A DNA stretch of 64,000 nt from Cynocephalus volans (taxonomy: Eukaryota; Chordata; Mammalia; Dermoptera; Cynocephalidae), in contig NC_084463.1 of NCBI RefSeq assembly GCF_027409185.1, positions 158,573,869 through 158,637,868 on the forward strand, in the 5' to 3' direction. Shown here piece by piece: positions 25,066 through 35,983 of this stretch; position 1 is the stretch's first letter, and the number at the start of each line of letters is the position of its first letter. The position numbers were made by a program, and so were the translations under genes. Below the pieces are notes generated by a model. It was given only the letters and a program-made list of their open reading frames with translations, was not told the DNA's origin and did not search any database.

Positions 25066-28000
25066 TATATTAAAAATAAAAACAAACAAACAAAAACCTG
25101 AAAGAGGCCCAAATCAGACAAACTCTGAAATAAAAATTATCACTAAAGGAATGTATGATTTCTCCTTTTTACCACTTTTTTTTGTGGAATCACTCCAGTC
25201 AAGACCAACATATAGAAATATCACATAAAATTCATAGTCTTTCTAACCTAAAGAACAAGAAGACAAAGTTTGTGACAACCACAACCACAGTAAAATTTGG
25301 ATGAATCCCAAATGGATACAGCCAAATAAAGGGAAATTTATATTCTGTGTACAAACTCCGTCCTATTCATGAACCTTGTCATTGTAGAGTAGACACATTA
25401 ACCCAAAGAAGGATGAAAATATGAACTGATATTTGCATTACCACCCAAATGATAGAATTTGCAGTCTAAGTCAAAACATGTTAATTTCCTTCTAATGTGA
25501 AGAAAAAGAAAGAAATAAGGAAAAAGTCAACACTCATAGAGCAACAGAACAACATTCAGATATCCACACAGAATAACTGAAATTGTCCCAGATAGAATCC
25601 ATAGTTTATTGGTACACCAATGTGCGGAAAAATTACAGCATGGCTTGAAGTGGGAACAGCAACTCGTTCTTAGTTCTCCTGATGCCTTCTCAGCCTTAAA
25701 AGGATACTATGTACCAGACCTTTGGCTTGTGGCTTGATGAGCTTTCTGGCTCATTTGGAGATGTTCTAGTTTTACTGGGATAAAGCTGATGTGAAAGTAT
25801 TTTTGTTGTTACTTTAATAGTTGACTACGTATGAGTGAATACCTTATTTAATATAAGTCCTCATAGAACTGTATAAAACATTTATGTTATTTTGTTCCTT
25901 TCATCAATTGTTCTTTATGTGTTCTCACTGGGGAATATGTAGGTTCTCCTAGATAATTAGCAGGCATATGAAGGCAATATTTAAAAAACTCTCAGATGAT
26001 TTAGGCACAATAATCTGAATGAATTACATGCTACTTCCTCAGGGAGTATCCCAAGGGTGAAGGAATACCATAAATTCTTCCTATCCAAAGAAAATGTGAG
26101 ACCAGTTTGGAAGAAGAAAATTGGAATCTTATTAAAGGTAAGTGGAAAATAATTTTCATAGATTTTGGTAATAATCTGGATGTAGGTAATTTCTCATGAT
26201 TTCTGGTTTCTTTATAAAGATACTCTTATGTTACGTGACAGCTGATTCCTTCGAATACACACAAAAAAATTCATTATCTCCTTTGTTAATAGTAGCTTCC
26301 TAGAGTAGAATGGTGTTCTTCAGGACATTAAGTCCCATGAATTGAGCAAATGTCCAACACTTATTTGATTTTTGAGAGTTGATGCTATCATATTGGATAA
26401 TGCAAGGGAAGAGGAAGATAGAAATACCTGAAAAAAAAATCACGAATCTCATACATCAGAATCTATTGAGCTTAGAATTTCCAGATAAAATACAGGATAC
26501 CCAGTTACATTTGAATTTTACATAAGCAACTTATACATTTTAATATGTCCTATGCAATCCTTAAGAAATAATGAATATTACCTTGGGGTTTCATATATTC
26601 AATATATCCAATATTTGCAAAAAAAAAATATTTTAAATATTTCCGTGCAATATTTTATAAAATTCAATAACTTATATATAATGATGTTGCATGCATAAAA
26701 TTGCAATAATTTTAGTTGCTGCTGTTTTTCCTACTGGGATGTTTACTCCTGGGCAAGTTTTTGAAGAATGGGTGTAACCAGCTAATAGAGAAGACAGGCA
26801 CTTAATAGAATTAGTTTTAAGAGTTTTGGAGTCATGGTTAAATTGGTGAAATTTAAATAATTTCAAATTGATTTTACCATGTCTAAAGATTGAAAAATCA
26901 GTTGTTTTCCACAGAGGAAGAATGAACAGGGTAAAGGAATCTAGACATCTTTTATCCAGACATCTTCTTGAGGGAGATCATGACTGACACTGAAAATGGA
27001 AATACACTCAAAAAATACAAGATTAATTCTTAGCAAAGTTATGGAGAAACCCCAGAGCCCTAACTAATCCCTCACTGATTTAACCATGTTTAAAGATTGA
27101 AAAATCCATTACTCCTTTGCATTCTTTTTATATCATGTCCATTCTATTGGTTAACCTTAAGCAGAGTAAATAAGATCTTCTTAGCATATTAGAAATACCT
27201 TTTCCATACAAAAATGGATATGGGGAAAGATTCAAGAAATCTTCACAGGTAGGTAATAACTGACAGTGAAAAAGGACTATGTAAATACAAGAATAGTTCT
27301 TAGCAAAACATTGAAGATTTCAAGGTGGTAGGATTGATACTGGAATTCCGATTTCCTCTTTCAGTCCAGTCCAGTGCACCTCCAATTCCCTGGGTCAGAT
27401 GGCAAAATGTACACCAATAAGGAGCAGATTCCTAGAATTGCTGCCATCTGCCACAAGGTGGCTATGGACTACAGCTGTTCCAAACTGTAGGTTTCGACAC
27501 TGAACAGAGCTCCCAGAAGTTTCTATGTGATACTTGAGCAGGCTAAAGCTGGCATTCCATTACATTATAATAATTCTCTCTTTCCTTTTATCTGCCCGGA
27601 TTTTTTGAATTCCAATAATTCCTCCAGTTGGAAATCATGCTTACAGAGTCCCAGGTTATCATTCAGAAGAAACTGAAAGTGATGGGAGAAAATCCAAGTG
27701 GATTAAGTTAAATCAGCCTCAGTATCTTTAATCTTTTCAGTTCCACTTTGTTTTACTGACTTGGCATGTAAATTTATTAAATGGGTGGTTATGTACTTAT
27801 CACTGAAATATTTAAAAAGCACAGTGCTGTAGTCTCTATAAATATTCCATTGTACGTTATGAGAAATAAATTTGTATTCGGTAATATATAGTGTAATAGA
27901 TGCTCAAATAAAAATTTTTAGATGTTTCTTAGCTCCTATCCTCTCCATAGTGTTATATTAGAGGAAACCAAGTAGATAGAATTATATACTGAAATCCCAA

Positions 28001-28849
28001 ATGAGTCATTTATTTTGGCAGGTATATCTTGAAGCTTGTGCTAATTTGGGGTTTTCTTTTTTCAAAACAAATATACATGTGACTTAAGAAATAAATGTGG
28101 ATATTTATTTAGATGGGAAAATAATGTTAAAACCTCAGCTGTAAACAAACTAATGGTCAGAAATATCATAAAAGATATAAATATAATAACTTTATGCATG
28201 AAATTTCAGATACATTTCAGATAGTGGGTAGTGCAAGTGCTCTTAGAAAGTATTATTCCAACACGATAGGTGGCACTGTTCAATGATAAATGTCATTGAT
28301 TTTGAACCATGGAAATACACCCTCTAGATATCAAATAAAATGTTACTAACTCAAACTTTCCTTAGCTGTATCCCTATAAATGCTAATACACCCACCAATG
28401 AACACCTCTATTAACTGAAATGTGATGGAGTAGAAATAGAAATGGAAAGAGAAGGTGGTCTTAATTGATCACGGGCAAATAGTTCACATTTACAACATTT
28501 ATAAAGGTATATCACTTTGTGAGTGCATAGCAGAGGTCCCTCCAGGGCTTTGGAAGTGCAAATGTGGAAGCCTAAAATGTAAGCTGCGTTAGCATCATGT
28601 TATCTCTGCATACAATTTTTAAAATATTAAAATTCCACAAGAACTCTCAGACAAAAATGAAAGTGTAATAAAGAAAAACTGTGATGCCATTTTGTATTTG
28701 AAATAAAGTCTAATATTTGTACATTAATACTTGTATATTTTTGTTTTGAATGAATATATTCTAAATACTACTGACTATTTAGAGTTCAATCTATGTCATA
28801 TAAATTTGTGCTTCACATAAATCCCTATAGGGGGAAGTGGAAGATTCCA
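25066..28849. other. Intergenic DNA, mostly unrecognised
   Basis: 3.8 kb without a recognised gene or repeat family apart from the diverged local duplication at 26876-27320. Short ORFs show no domain. The 27330-27720 part is less AT-rich, with a possible repeat-like segment (tgccatctgccacaaggtggc) that I cannot name. Confidence 0.4.
26876..27320 (+). repeat. Diverged local tandem duplication, two units
   Basis: Unit 1 (26876-27055) and unit 2 (27083-27320) share their starts (ACCATGTcTAAAGATTGAAA) and their ends (actgacactgaaaa... aatacaagattaattcttagcaaag versus actgacagtgaaaa... aatacaagaatagttcttagcaaaa). The start offset is 207 bp and the end offset 270 bp, so unit 2 carries about 63 extra bases. 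Confidence 0.7.
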
Positions 28850-29395
28850 TTGTTTTTATTTATCTGTGTTTTATTTTTAATATGACAGGCAATAATTGTA
28901 AATATCGGACACAAAGAGATATTTGAATACATGTATATAATATGTAATGATCTGGCATGGTAATTAATGTAGCCATCACCTCAAATATTTGTCACTTTGT
29001 GTTGGGAACATTTAAAATCCACTCTTCTCACTATTTGAAATCATACAATAATTTGTTGATTATTTTCACCTCGCAGTTCTACAGAGCACTACAATTTATT
29101 TCCTATCTAGCTGTGATTTTGATTCCTTGACCAACCTCTCCCTATACCCTCCTGCCCCATATCCTTGCCTGCCACTAGTAACCACTATACTACTGCCTAA
29201 TTTTTTGTGATCAACTTTCTTATCTTCCATATATGAGTGAGAACATGTGATGCTTATCCATCAATGCCTGGCTTTTTTCACTTAACATAATGTTCTCTTG
29301 GCTTATTATCCATATTGCAACAAATGACAGGATTTAATTTTTTATGGCTTAACAGTATTCCATTGCGTACATACACCACGATTTCTTAGTCCAAT
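28850..29395 (-). mobile_element. L1 3' end (antisense)
   Basis: Antisense L1 3'UTR and terminal ORF2: 'gtaaccactatactact...atatatgagtgagaacatgtgatg... cacttaacataatg... caacaaatgacaggattt'. It ends about 160 bp upstream of the OR8K5-like start codon. Confidence 0.75.
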
Positions 29396-29556
29396 CAACC
29401 AGTGTTATTACTCTTGCAAAATCAGACATGGGAATTGTTTTTCTTTCCCCTATTAAAAATACAGTTTTCATGTATGTCAACAAGTATAAATGTTTAGATG
29501 ATGCTACATGAAAGCTAATAATAATGCTCTTCTTTTTTCCTAGATAACTTGAATAA

Positions 29557-30516
29557 ATGCGCCAAGAGAATCTAACATTGCTGACCAAATTCATTCTGAT
29601 GGGAGTCACAAGGCGGCCTGAGCTGCAGCTTCCCCTTCTTGGTGTCTTTCTCGTCATCTCTGTGATCACAGTGGTGGGCAACCTGGGCATGATCATTTTG
29701 ACCAAGGTGGACTCTCGTCTGCATACACCTATGTACTTTTTTATCAGACAACTGGCTTTCACTGATCTTGGTAATTCTACTGTGATTTGTCCCAAGATGC
29801 TGGTAAATTTCATTGAAGTACAAAATACTATTTCCTATTACACAGGTGCCACACAGATGGCTTCCTTCCTTCCGTTCATCATCAGTGAACTATTCATCTT
29901 GTCAGCCTATGACCGCTACGTGGCCATCTGTAACCCTCTCCTCTACAATGTTATCATGTCTCAGAGACTTTGTCATGTGCTGGTGGGCATTCCATACCTC
30001 TACAGTGCCTTTCAGGCTCTGATGATCACTATTAAGATTTTTACATCGACCTTCTGTGGCTCTAACATTATCAGTCATTTCTACTGTGATGATGTTCCCT
30101 TGTCACATATGCTTTGTTCCAATGCACGGGAAATGCAATTGTTGATCATGCTGTTTTCAGCATTTAATTTGATCTCCCTCCTGGTAGTCCTTGTACCTTA
30201 CATGATAAGTCTGCTAGCCATATGTAGAATGCATTCTGCAGAAGGCAGAACAAAATCTTTCTCCACATGTGGTTCTCATCTGACAGCGGTGGTTGTGTTC
30301 TATGGGTCTTTACTCTTTGTGGACGTGCAGCCCAAATCCACTCACTCTTTTGATACTGACAAAACGGCCTCCGTGTTTTACACTTTAGTAATCCCCATGC
30401 TTAACCCCTTGATCTACAGCTTAAGAAACAAAGAGGTACAGATGCCTTCTACAGGGTTTTTAAAAATCAATGCAAATTTCGTATTTAATGTACAATATGG
30501 ACTGTTGTTCAAATAA
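29557..30516 (+). CDS. OR8K5: OR8K5-like olfactory receptor, near-intact ORF with lesions at conserved sites
   Basis: A 319-codon class II odorant-receptor ORF with seven-TM architecture. The start is chosen because MRQENLTLLTKFILMG aligns with the OR8K N-terminus (NLT glycosylation site at residue 5). Visible: GNLGM (41-45, TM1), HTPMYFF (56-62, TM2), YDRYVAIC (118-125), extracellular-loop-2 cysteines 167, 177 and 187, KSFSTCGSH (233-241, TM6), [14 protein letters not shown] (280-293, TM7). Lesions: Gly97 (GGT at 29845-29847) replaces the invariant TM3 Cys that normally bonds to loop 2; two residues (normally Met-Ala) are missing between Ala117 and Tyr118, inside the MAYDRY motif; one Ser is missing from LISSLL in TM5; a 1-nt loss near 30438 replaces the normal tail with about 25 unrelated residues. 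The ORF is open but receptor function is doubtful. The parent family normally senses odorants in olfactory neurons. Closest relative OR8K5 is from memory. Confidence 0.85.
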   Translation: MRQENLTLLTKFILMGVTRRPELQLPLLGVFLVISVITVVGNLGMIILTKVDSRLHTPMYFFIRQLAFTDLGNSTVICPKMLVNFIEVQNTISYYTGATQMASFLPFIISELFILSAYDRYVAICNPLLYNVIMSQRLCHVLVGIPYLYSAFQALMITIKIFTSTFCGSNIISHFYCDDVPLSHMLCSNAREMQLLIMLFSAFNLISLLVVLVPYMISLLAICRMHSAEGRTKSFSTCGSHLTAVVVFYGSLLFVDVQPKSTHSFDTDKTASVFYTLVIPMLNPLIYSLRNKEVQMPSTGFLKINANFVFNVQYGLLFK

Positions 30517-30689
30517 ACTATGATAAAGGCAACCGTTACCATTTGGTAATATTTCTCATACATACAATTGCATTCTTCTTTGCACCAAAACAAAGACGAA
30601 TTATAAAACACAGACAAATAGATTGTTGTTCTTATATTCAGCCAAATTAACTTTCGTATTTTCTATCTCGATTAACTATGGCTTCCTTA

Positions 30690-31195
30690 CTGTCACTCCC
30701 AGCTGCTGATTCAATGTCACTTTAACGATTTTTACCTCAACTTTCCTGGCTACAAGGTCATCTGTATTTTGTACTGTCACAGTCTCCCCTTATTATCTTT
30801 GATTTGCATAAATATGCATAAAATTAAATCAATAATTCTGTTCTCAGTGGATTTTCATGGGATTTTATCTTTTCTGATAATTGTTGTGTCTTAAATGCTC
30901 ATCCTTGTAACAATTTAAAGAACAAACTAACTGAGGAAGGGTGCAAGTTTTTCTACACCCATGGATCCCACCTGATCACAGTCACAGTGTTCTCGGGGAC
31001 TTTGATATTCCTCTATGTGTAACCCAAGCCAGTCATTCTTTTGACAGTGATAAAGTTGCTTCTATATTTTACACTGTGATTATCCCCATGTTGAATCCCT
31101 TGATCTATCACTTGGGGAACAAAGATCTAAAATGTGATATCAAAGGATGTGGAAAAACGAATGTGATATTTTCCTCAAATTTACATACAGTGTGA
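30690..31195 (+). pseudogene. OR8K-like receptor pseudogene fragment, TM4/loop 2 to C-terminus
   Basis: Translating the plus strand with shifts gives OR landmarks in order: ATTTTTACCTCAACTTTCCT (loop 2 start, Cys lost), VIC-FYCHSLPLLSL, FLIIVVS (TM5, then a stop where Tyr is expected, 30891-30893), [23 protein letters not shown] (TM6, stop at 31019-31021 where Gln is expected), then after a shift [32 protein letters not shown] (TM7) and a stop at 31193-31195. The conserved FSTCGSH Cys is His. No 5' half was found between 30517 and 30690. It is a decayed second OR8K-type copy directly downstream of the first. Confidence 0.85.
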
Positions 31196-31625
31196 TTTTT
31201 ATAAATTGGGCTATAGGCATCATATTTTACTCTGTGTGCTTGAAGAATAAAATAGTAAGCACAAGTGGATTCAACATGTACTTATATATTATTTTTACAT
31301 GTCAGTCAATTCTCTGTAAACAGATTAATAAATAAAACAGTAAAAATATTTGCCTTCCTTCAGAGAAGTGGATGGATTTTATGCATAATAAGTAAATTTT
31401 ATAGTGCAGTAGAATGTGCTAGATGAATATAGACCAACAAAAGCAGGTAAGTAAAGTGAGCATGCTGTGTGGCAGTAGGGAACAGTGCTGATTACACAAG
31501 TGGCAAGAATTCTTGTATTTTTATCACCTTCTGGGACAGAATTTGAAGTTCATGTACCTGTATTTGTATGCTTTCCTGTGTGGGGGGGAGATATTTTCAT
31601 CTATTTTAGCCTGTATGCTTCTTAC
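31196..31625. other. AT-rich spacer before the telomere-type array
   Basis: 430 bp without a recognised feature. It ends abruptly at the first TTAGGG (31626), preceded by a G8 run at 31582-31589. Confidence 0.5.
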
Positions 31626-33122
31626 TTAGGGTTAGGGTTAGGGCTAGGGCCAGGGCTAAGGTTACGGCTAGGTTTAGGGGTAGGGTTAGGGTTCGGGCTA
31701 GGGCTAGGGTTAGGGCTAGAGTTAGGGTTAGGGTTAGGGCTAGGTCTAGGGTTAGTGCTCGGGTTAGGGTTAGGGTTAGGGTTAGGGTTTGGGGTAGGGC
31801 TAGGGTTAGGGCTAGGGCTAGGGTTAGGCCTTGGGTTTGGGTTAGGCCTAGGGCTAGGGTTAGGGCGAGTTTTAGGGTTAGGGATAGGGTTATGGTTTGG
31901 GGTAGGGCTAGGGTTAGGGCTAGGGTTAGGGTTAGGGCTTGGGGTAGGGTTAGGGTTAGGGTTAGGGTTAGTGCTAGGGTTTGGGCTAGGGTTAGGGCTA
32001 GGGCTAGGGTTAGGGCTAGGGTTAGGGTTTGGACTAGGGCTAGGGTTGGGCTAGGTTTAGGGTTTGGTTTAGGGTTAGGGCTAGCGCTAGGGTTAGGGCC
32101 AGGGCTAAGGTGAGGGCTAGGGTTAGGGCTCGGACTAGGGCTAGTGCTAGGGCTAGGGCTAGGTTTAGGGTTAGGGTCAGGGTTAGGGTCAGCCGTAGGG
32201 CTAGGGTAGGGCTAGGTTCAGAGCTAGGGCTAGGGTTAGGGTTAGGGCTAGGTTTAGGGCAAGGGTTAAGACTAGGGTTAGTCTTAGGGCTAGGGTTAAG
32301 GTTAGGGCTAGGGCTAAGTTTAGGGCTAGGTTTAGGGTTAGGTTTAGGGTTAGGGCTAGGATTAGGGTTAGGGCTAGGGCTAGAGCAAGGGTTAGGTTTA
32401 CGGTTAGCATTAGGGCTAGGGCTAGAGTTAGGTTTAGAGCTAGGTCTACGGGTAGGGTCACGGCTAGGACTAGAGTTAGGTTTAGGGTTAGGGCTAGGTC
32501 TAGGTTTAGGGCTAGGCTTAGGACTAGGACTAGGGTTAGGGCTTGGGCGAAGGTTAGGGCTAGGATTAGGGTTAGGGAAAGTTTAGGGCTAGGTTAAGGG
32601 TTAGAGTAACACTTAGGGCTAGGGCTAGGGTTCGGCCTAGGGCTAGTGTTAGGGCTAGGGTTAGGGTGAGAGTTAGGGATAGGGCTAGGGCTAGGTTGAG
32701 GGCTAGGGTTAGGGCTAGGTTTAGGGCTAGGTCTAGGGCTAGGGCTTGGTCTTGGGTTAGGGCTATGGCTAGGGTTAGGGTTAGGGTAAGGGTTAGGGCT
32801 AGGGCTAGTGTTAGGGCTAGGTCTAGGGCTAGGGCTTGGTCTTGGGTTAGGGCTATGGCTAGGGTTAGGGTTAGGTTTAGGGTTAGGGCTAGGGCTAGGG
32901 CTAGGGTTAGGTTTAGGGTTAGGGTTAGGTTTAGGGCTAGGGTTAGGGCTAGGGCTAGGGTTAGGGCTTGGGTTAGGGTTAGGGTTAAGTCTAGGGTTAG
33001 GTCTAGGCTTAGGGCTAAGATTAGGGTTAGGGCTAGGGCGAGGGTTAGGGCTAGGTTTAGGGTTAGGGTTAGGGTTAGCGTTTGATGTTGGGCTAGGGTT
33101 AGGTCTAGGGCTAGGCTTAGGG
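31626..33122 (+). repeat. Interstitial telomere-type array A (degenerate TTAGGG/CTAGGG)
   Basis: About 1.5 kb of head-to-tail hexamers, mainly TTAGGG and CTAGGG with variants such as GTAGGG, TTTAGG and TCTAGG, all with the G-rich strand on plus. A 90-bp stretch is locally duplicated (32731 onward and 32821 onward share GTCTAGGGCTAGGGCTTGGT). Long low-complexity ORFs (GLGLGL, RVRARV, ALTLAL types) on both strands follow from the repeat period and are not genes. The G-rich strand should form G-quadruplexes. Confidence 0.97.
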
Positions 33123-33481
33123 CCACTCAAAGTCTGGTGAGTCATTGCAAGTGACCATCCCACGGCCCATCCCATGGGAAGTGTTTGCAGTACAGGTGGT
33201 GGCAGAGACGGGCCCATCAGGGAAACACTGGGGCACAGCAAGGACAGCTCATCTGTCCCCCCATCAGCGTAGGAACATCAGTGGAGACTGGTCAGGAATG
33301 TAGAACTGCAGGGGGTGCAGTTTGCTGACAGACGTGGGCCCAGACCAGAGTTTCCACAAGATCTCACAAGAGCTGGATGTACCCACAAAATCAACCATTA
33401 AACCCTGAGCTGCATAAAATGCCTTCCCCAGGGAATCAGCAGCAAAGCAGCAATTTATCCCAACCGCAGGGCTCAAGGGCT

Positions 33482-34166
33482 GGTCCCCACAGGAAGTTCC
33501 CCCATTTTAGAAGTAAGCAAAGGACAACAAATTAGTTGCAGTGCTGGGAACAGCAAAAAACCCAGCCCAACTGAAAGAGAAAACAGAATACCCACAACTA
33601 GAGACAAAGTTTGATATTAACTAGTAAAGGTCCCACATCACCAGTGAACAACTATAACACCTAGAAGGACCAGAAGTCCCCTGGGCTACCATGGCAGAGA
33701 TGGGGGAGGGGGAGGGGACGCAGCCGTGCCCCCCGATAAGTGCAACCAGCTCAGCAACGACCACACAGCGGCTGCAGGAAGTGCCCCAGGCTCTCCTGAG
33801 CCTGGGGGGGGGGGGGGTTGAGGGCCTCGGCCATGCCCCCTGACACCTGCAACCAGCCCAGCCAAGCTGCCACAAAAAGTGCCCCCAGCTCCCAAGCTGG
33901 AGAGATGGGGGTCTAGGGCTTTAGCCAGAGCCCCCTGACATCAGCACCCAGCCTGGCAATGACTGAGCCACTGTTGGAAGCCCCCTGGTCTCCACTGTGG
34001 GAATGAGGGGTTTTCCACAGGCCTCAACCCTGCCCCTCATCCTTCCTCCTTCCATGCTGTTTCCTTCCCCTTTCCCCTCTCCCCCTCCCTCCCAACGGCT
34101 CCACAACGTCATAGAAGGTGAAGTAAATAAGTAAGTAAGTAAATAAATAAATAAATAAATAAATAA
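33482..34166 (+). mobile_element. VNTR-bearing retroelement-like segment, copy 1
   Basis: Order on plus: head with CAGAATACCC; a G-rich purine tract (33699-33718); a GC-rich tandem repeat with unit starts near 33718, 33825, 33919 and 34022 (periods 107, 94 and 103 bp, each starting CAGCC/CGGCC-TGCCCC); a C/T-rich segment (34030-34095); CTCCACAACGTCATAGAAGG; then an AAGTAAATAAATAA tail. The same order, with a 102-bp period, occurs in reverse orientation at 51535-51990. A 3' A-rich tail after a VNTR suggests a non-autonomous SVA-like retroelement or an L1 3' region. The family is unknown to me. The start is approximate. Confidence 0.6.
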
Positions 34167-34179
34167 ACAAGTAGAATAG

Positions 34180-34386
34180 AGTATACCAGGGGCTTGGGTA
34201 CAGGGGAATGGGAAATTATCGTTTAATGGGTACAGAGTTTCTGTTTGAGATGATGAAAAAGTTCTGTAAATGCATAGTGGTGGTGGTCGCACAATATCGT
34301 AAATGTATTTAATGTTACTAAATCATACACTTAAAATGATTAAAATAATACATTTTGTTATATATATTTTACTACAATAAAAAAGC
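34180..34386 (+). mobile_element. L1M 3'UTR end, copy 1
   Basis: A diverged old L1 3' end: 'ggggaatgggaaattatcgtttaatgggtacagagtttc ... atacacttaaaatgattaaaat ... ttttactacaataaaa'. It follows the A-rich tail of the VNTR element, so that element probably inserted into it. Confidence 0.75.
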
Positions 34387-34388
34387 TA

Positions 34389-34500
34389 CCTGCTACTTAA
34401 AGGTTGCATGACCTTAGTCAAGTCACTTAACTTCTCCAGGCCTCAGTTTCCTCATCTGTAAAATGGGGGCAATCATTCTTACTGCTGTTACCCTGGGGCA
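34389..34500 (+). repeat. MIR SINE, copy 1
   Basis: A well-preserved MIR core: 'tgcatgaccttagtcaagtcacttaacttctccaggcctcagtttcctcatctgtaaaatggg'. Confidence 0.9.
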
Positions 34501-34990
34501 AGCCACCATCATCTCTAGCCTGGAGGATTGCAAACAGCCTCCTTGATGGTCTCCCAGCTTCACTCTTGGCCCTCCCTGCAAATGTTTTACAACTAAGCAG
34601 CCAGAATATTTAGAAACCTAAGTCACATCAAGTCAATTTCCTGCTTAAAATTCTTCCCAAACTCCTCCCCTTGGCTGAGAAGATCTGGCCCCTGCCTACC
34701 TCTCCCGTCTCAGTACTTTCTACTAGCCCTCCAGGTTCCTTCTGCCTCCAGGCCTTTGGCCTTGCCAGTGTCTCTGTCTTGAACACCATTCTCTGGGTTC
34801 TCTGGTTATCGAGGTCTCAGCTCAAATGTCACCTTCTCTTCCGGGCACTCCACTCCTTACCATGTACTCTAAAGTTGCCTTACCTCCCAGTCTTAATCTT
34901 GCCACCTCTATCCTGTTTATTTTCTTCATAGCACCTGTTATTACCTGAAATTGTCTTATCTTCTTTATAAAATTTGTTAATTCAACTGGC
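34500..34990 (-). mobile_element. L2 LINE fragment (antisense), copy 1
   Basis: The motif series 'tcagctcaaatgtcaccttctc', 'tatcctgtttattttcttcatagcac' and 'tacctgaaattgtcttatc' is typical of antisense L2 3' ORF sequence. The 86-residue plus ORF here is an antisense shadow. Confidence 0.75.
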
Positions 34991-35983
34991 TGGGCTTTGC
35001 AGGGAGCAAAGCAGGAAATAGTTTTATTTTTCTCCCACCCGTATCTTTGCACTTGCTCTGTTGCTTCTCTCTTCTCACTCCCTGAAAATGTTTCAGCTAA
35101 GTATAGTTTTACCCATTTCTTTCAGGTGTTAGATCAATTTCAATTTCATGCATTCAAAAGTCCAATTCTTTTAGGAGACGTACAAAGAAGGATTTAGGAG
35201 TGAAGTGCCATGTTGTCTAAAGCTTGCTTTCAAGTTGTTCAGCAACACCATGCACACACACACAACATACAATGTTAATTTTTTAATGTAAGGGGTGAAT
35301 ATATGGGTGTTTCTTGTACTATTATTTCAACTTTTCTGTGTGTTTGAAAACTCTTATAAAAAGTTGGGAAAAAAAAGAAACTCTTTTGTCAAGTTAAAAA
35401 AATAAGACCAGTCCTACCAAAATAAAAATACTTATCTCCCATCCAACGTAAAGCTGCTCCTTCGCGAGCTGACCCAGGCCTGGTGTTCTGCAGTGGGGAA
35501 GCGGGGGCAGTGGGCGCGGGGTCGGTGTCTCCACTCTCTTGGACTCACTTCCTCTCCCACTTGCTAGCAGCTTCTTCCGGCTCCTTCAAGGTCTGGGAGG
35601 GGAGGAAGGATGTAAAGGAAAGGGGAGGGGTGCCTCGATTATGCTGTTGTTGTCACGTGGGGTGTCCTGGTGGGCTTCCCTCTCTGGAAATTGCGCCCAC
35701 ACGCTCCCTGATGGGAGTAATGCCCGCTCCGGCTGCCCTCCCCTGCTGCTGACAAGGCCTCTTTCTGCTGGGGTCGCCTTGTGCCCGCAGGCAGCCGTCC
35801 TGGCTGAGGTCCCATGGACAGCGCTCTAGCCCAGCTCTCCTGGATGCCCACTCTGGCCGTGGAAACGCATCTCCTGCCCTGCCAAAGGTGGAACGCAGGG
35901 CACTCCCTCCCACTGCAGCCCTCCCTTCCTTTATCCTGCCAGACTGGAGCCTGTCCCAGGTTTATGGTCCCCACCGCCTCAAT

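Noticed and set aside
31626-33122. Tandem array as a CRISPR or centromeric satellite
   Set aside because: Unit is a 6-mer of telomere type without spacers, and the genome is mammalian.
31485-33241. Long overlapping ORFs coding GLGLGL, RVRARV, ALTLAL and PNPSPN repeats on both strands
   Set aside because: They follow automatically from a period-6 array without stop codons. Composition is purely periodic and they occur in every array (also 39257-39564 and 45650-47469).
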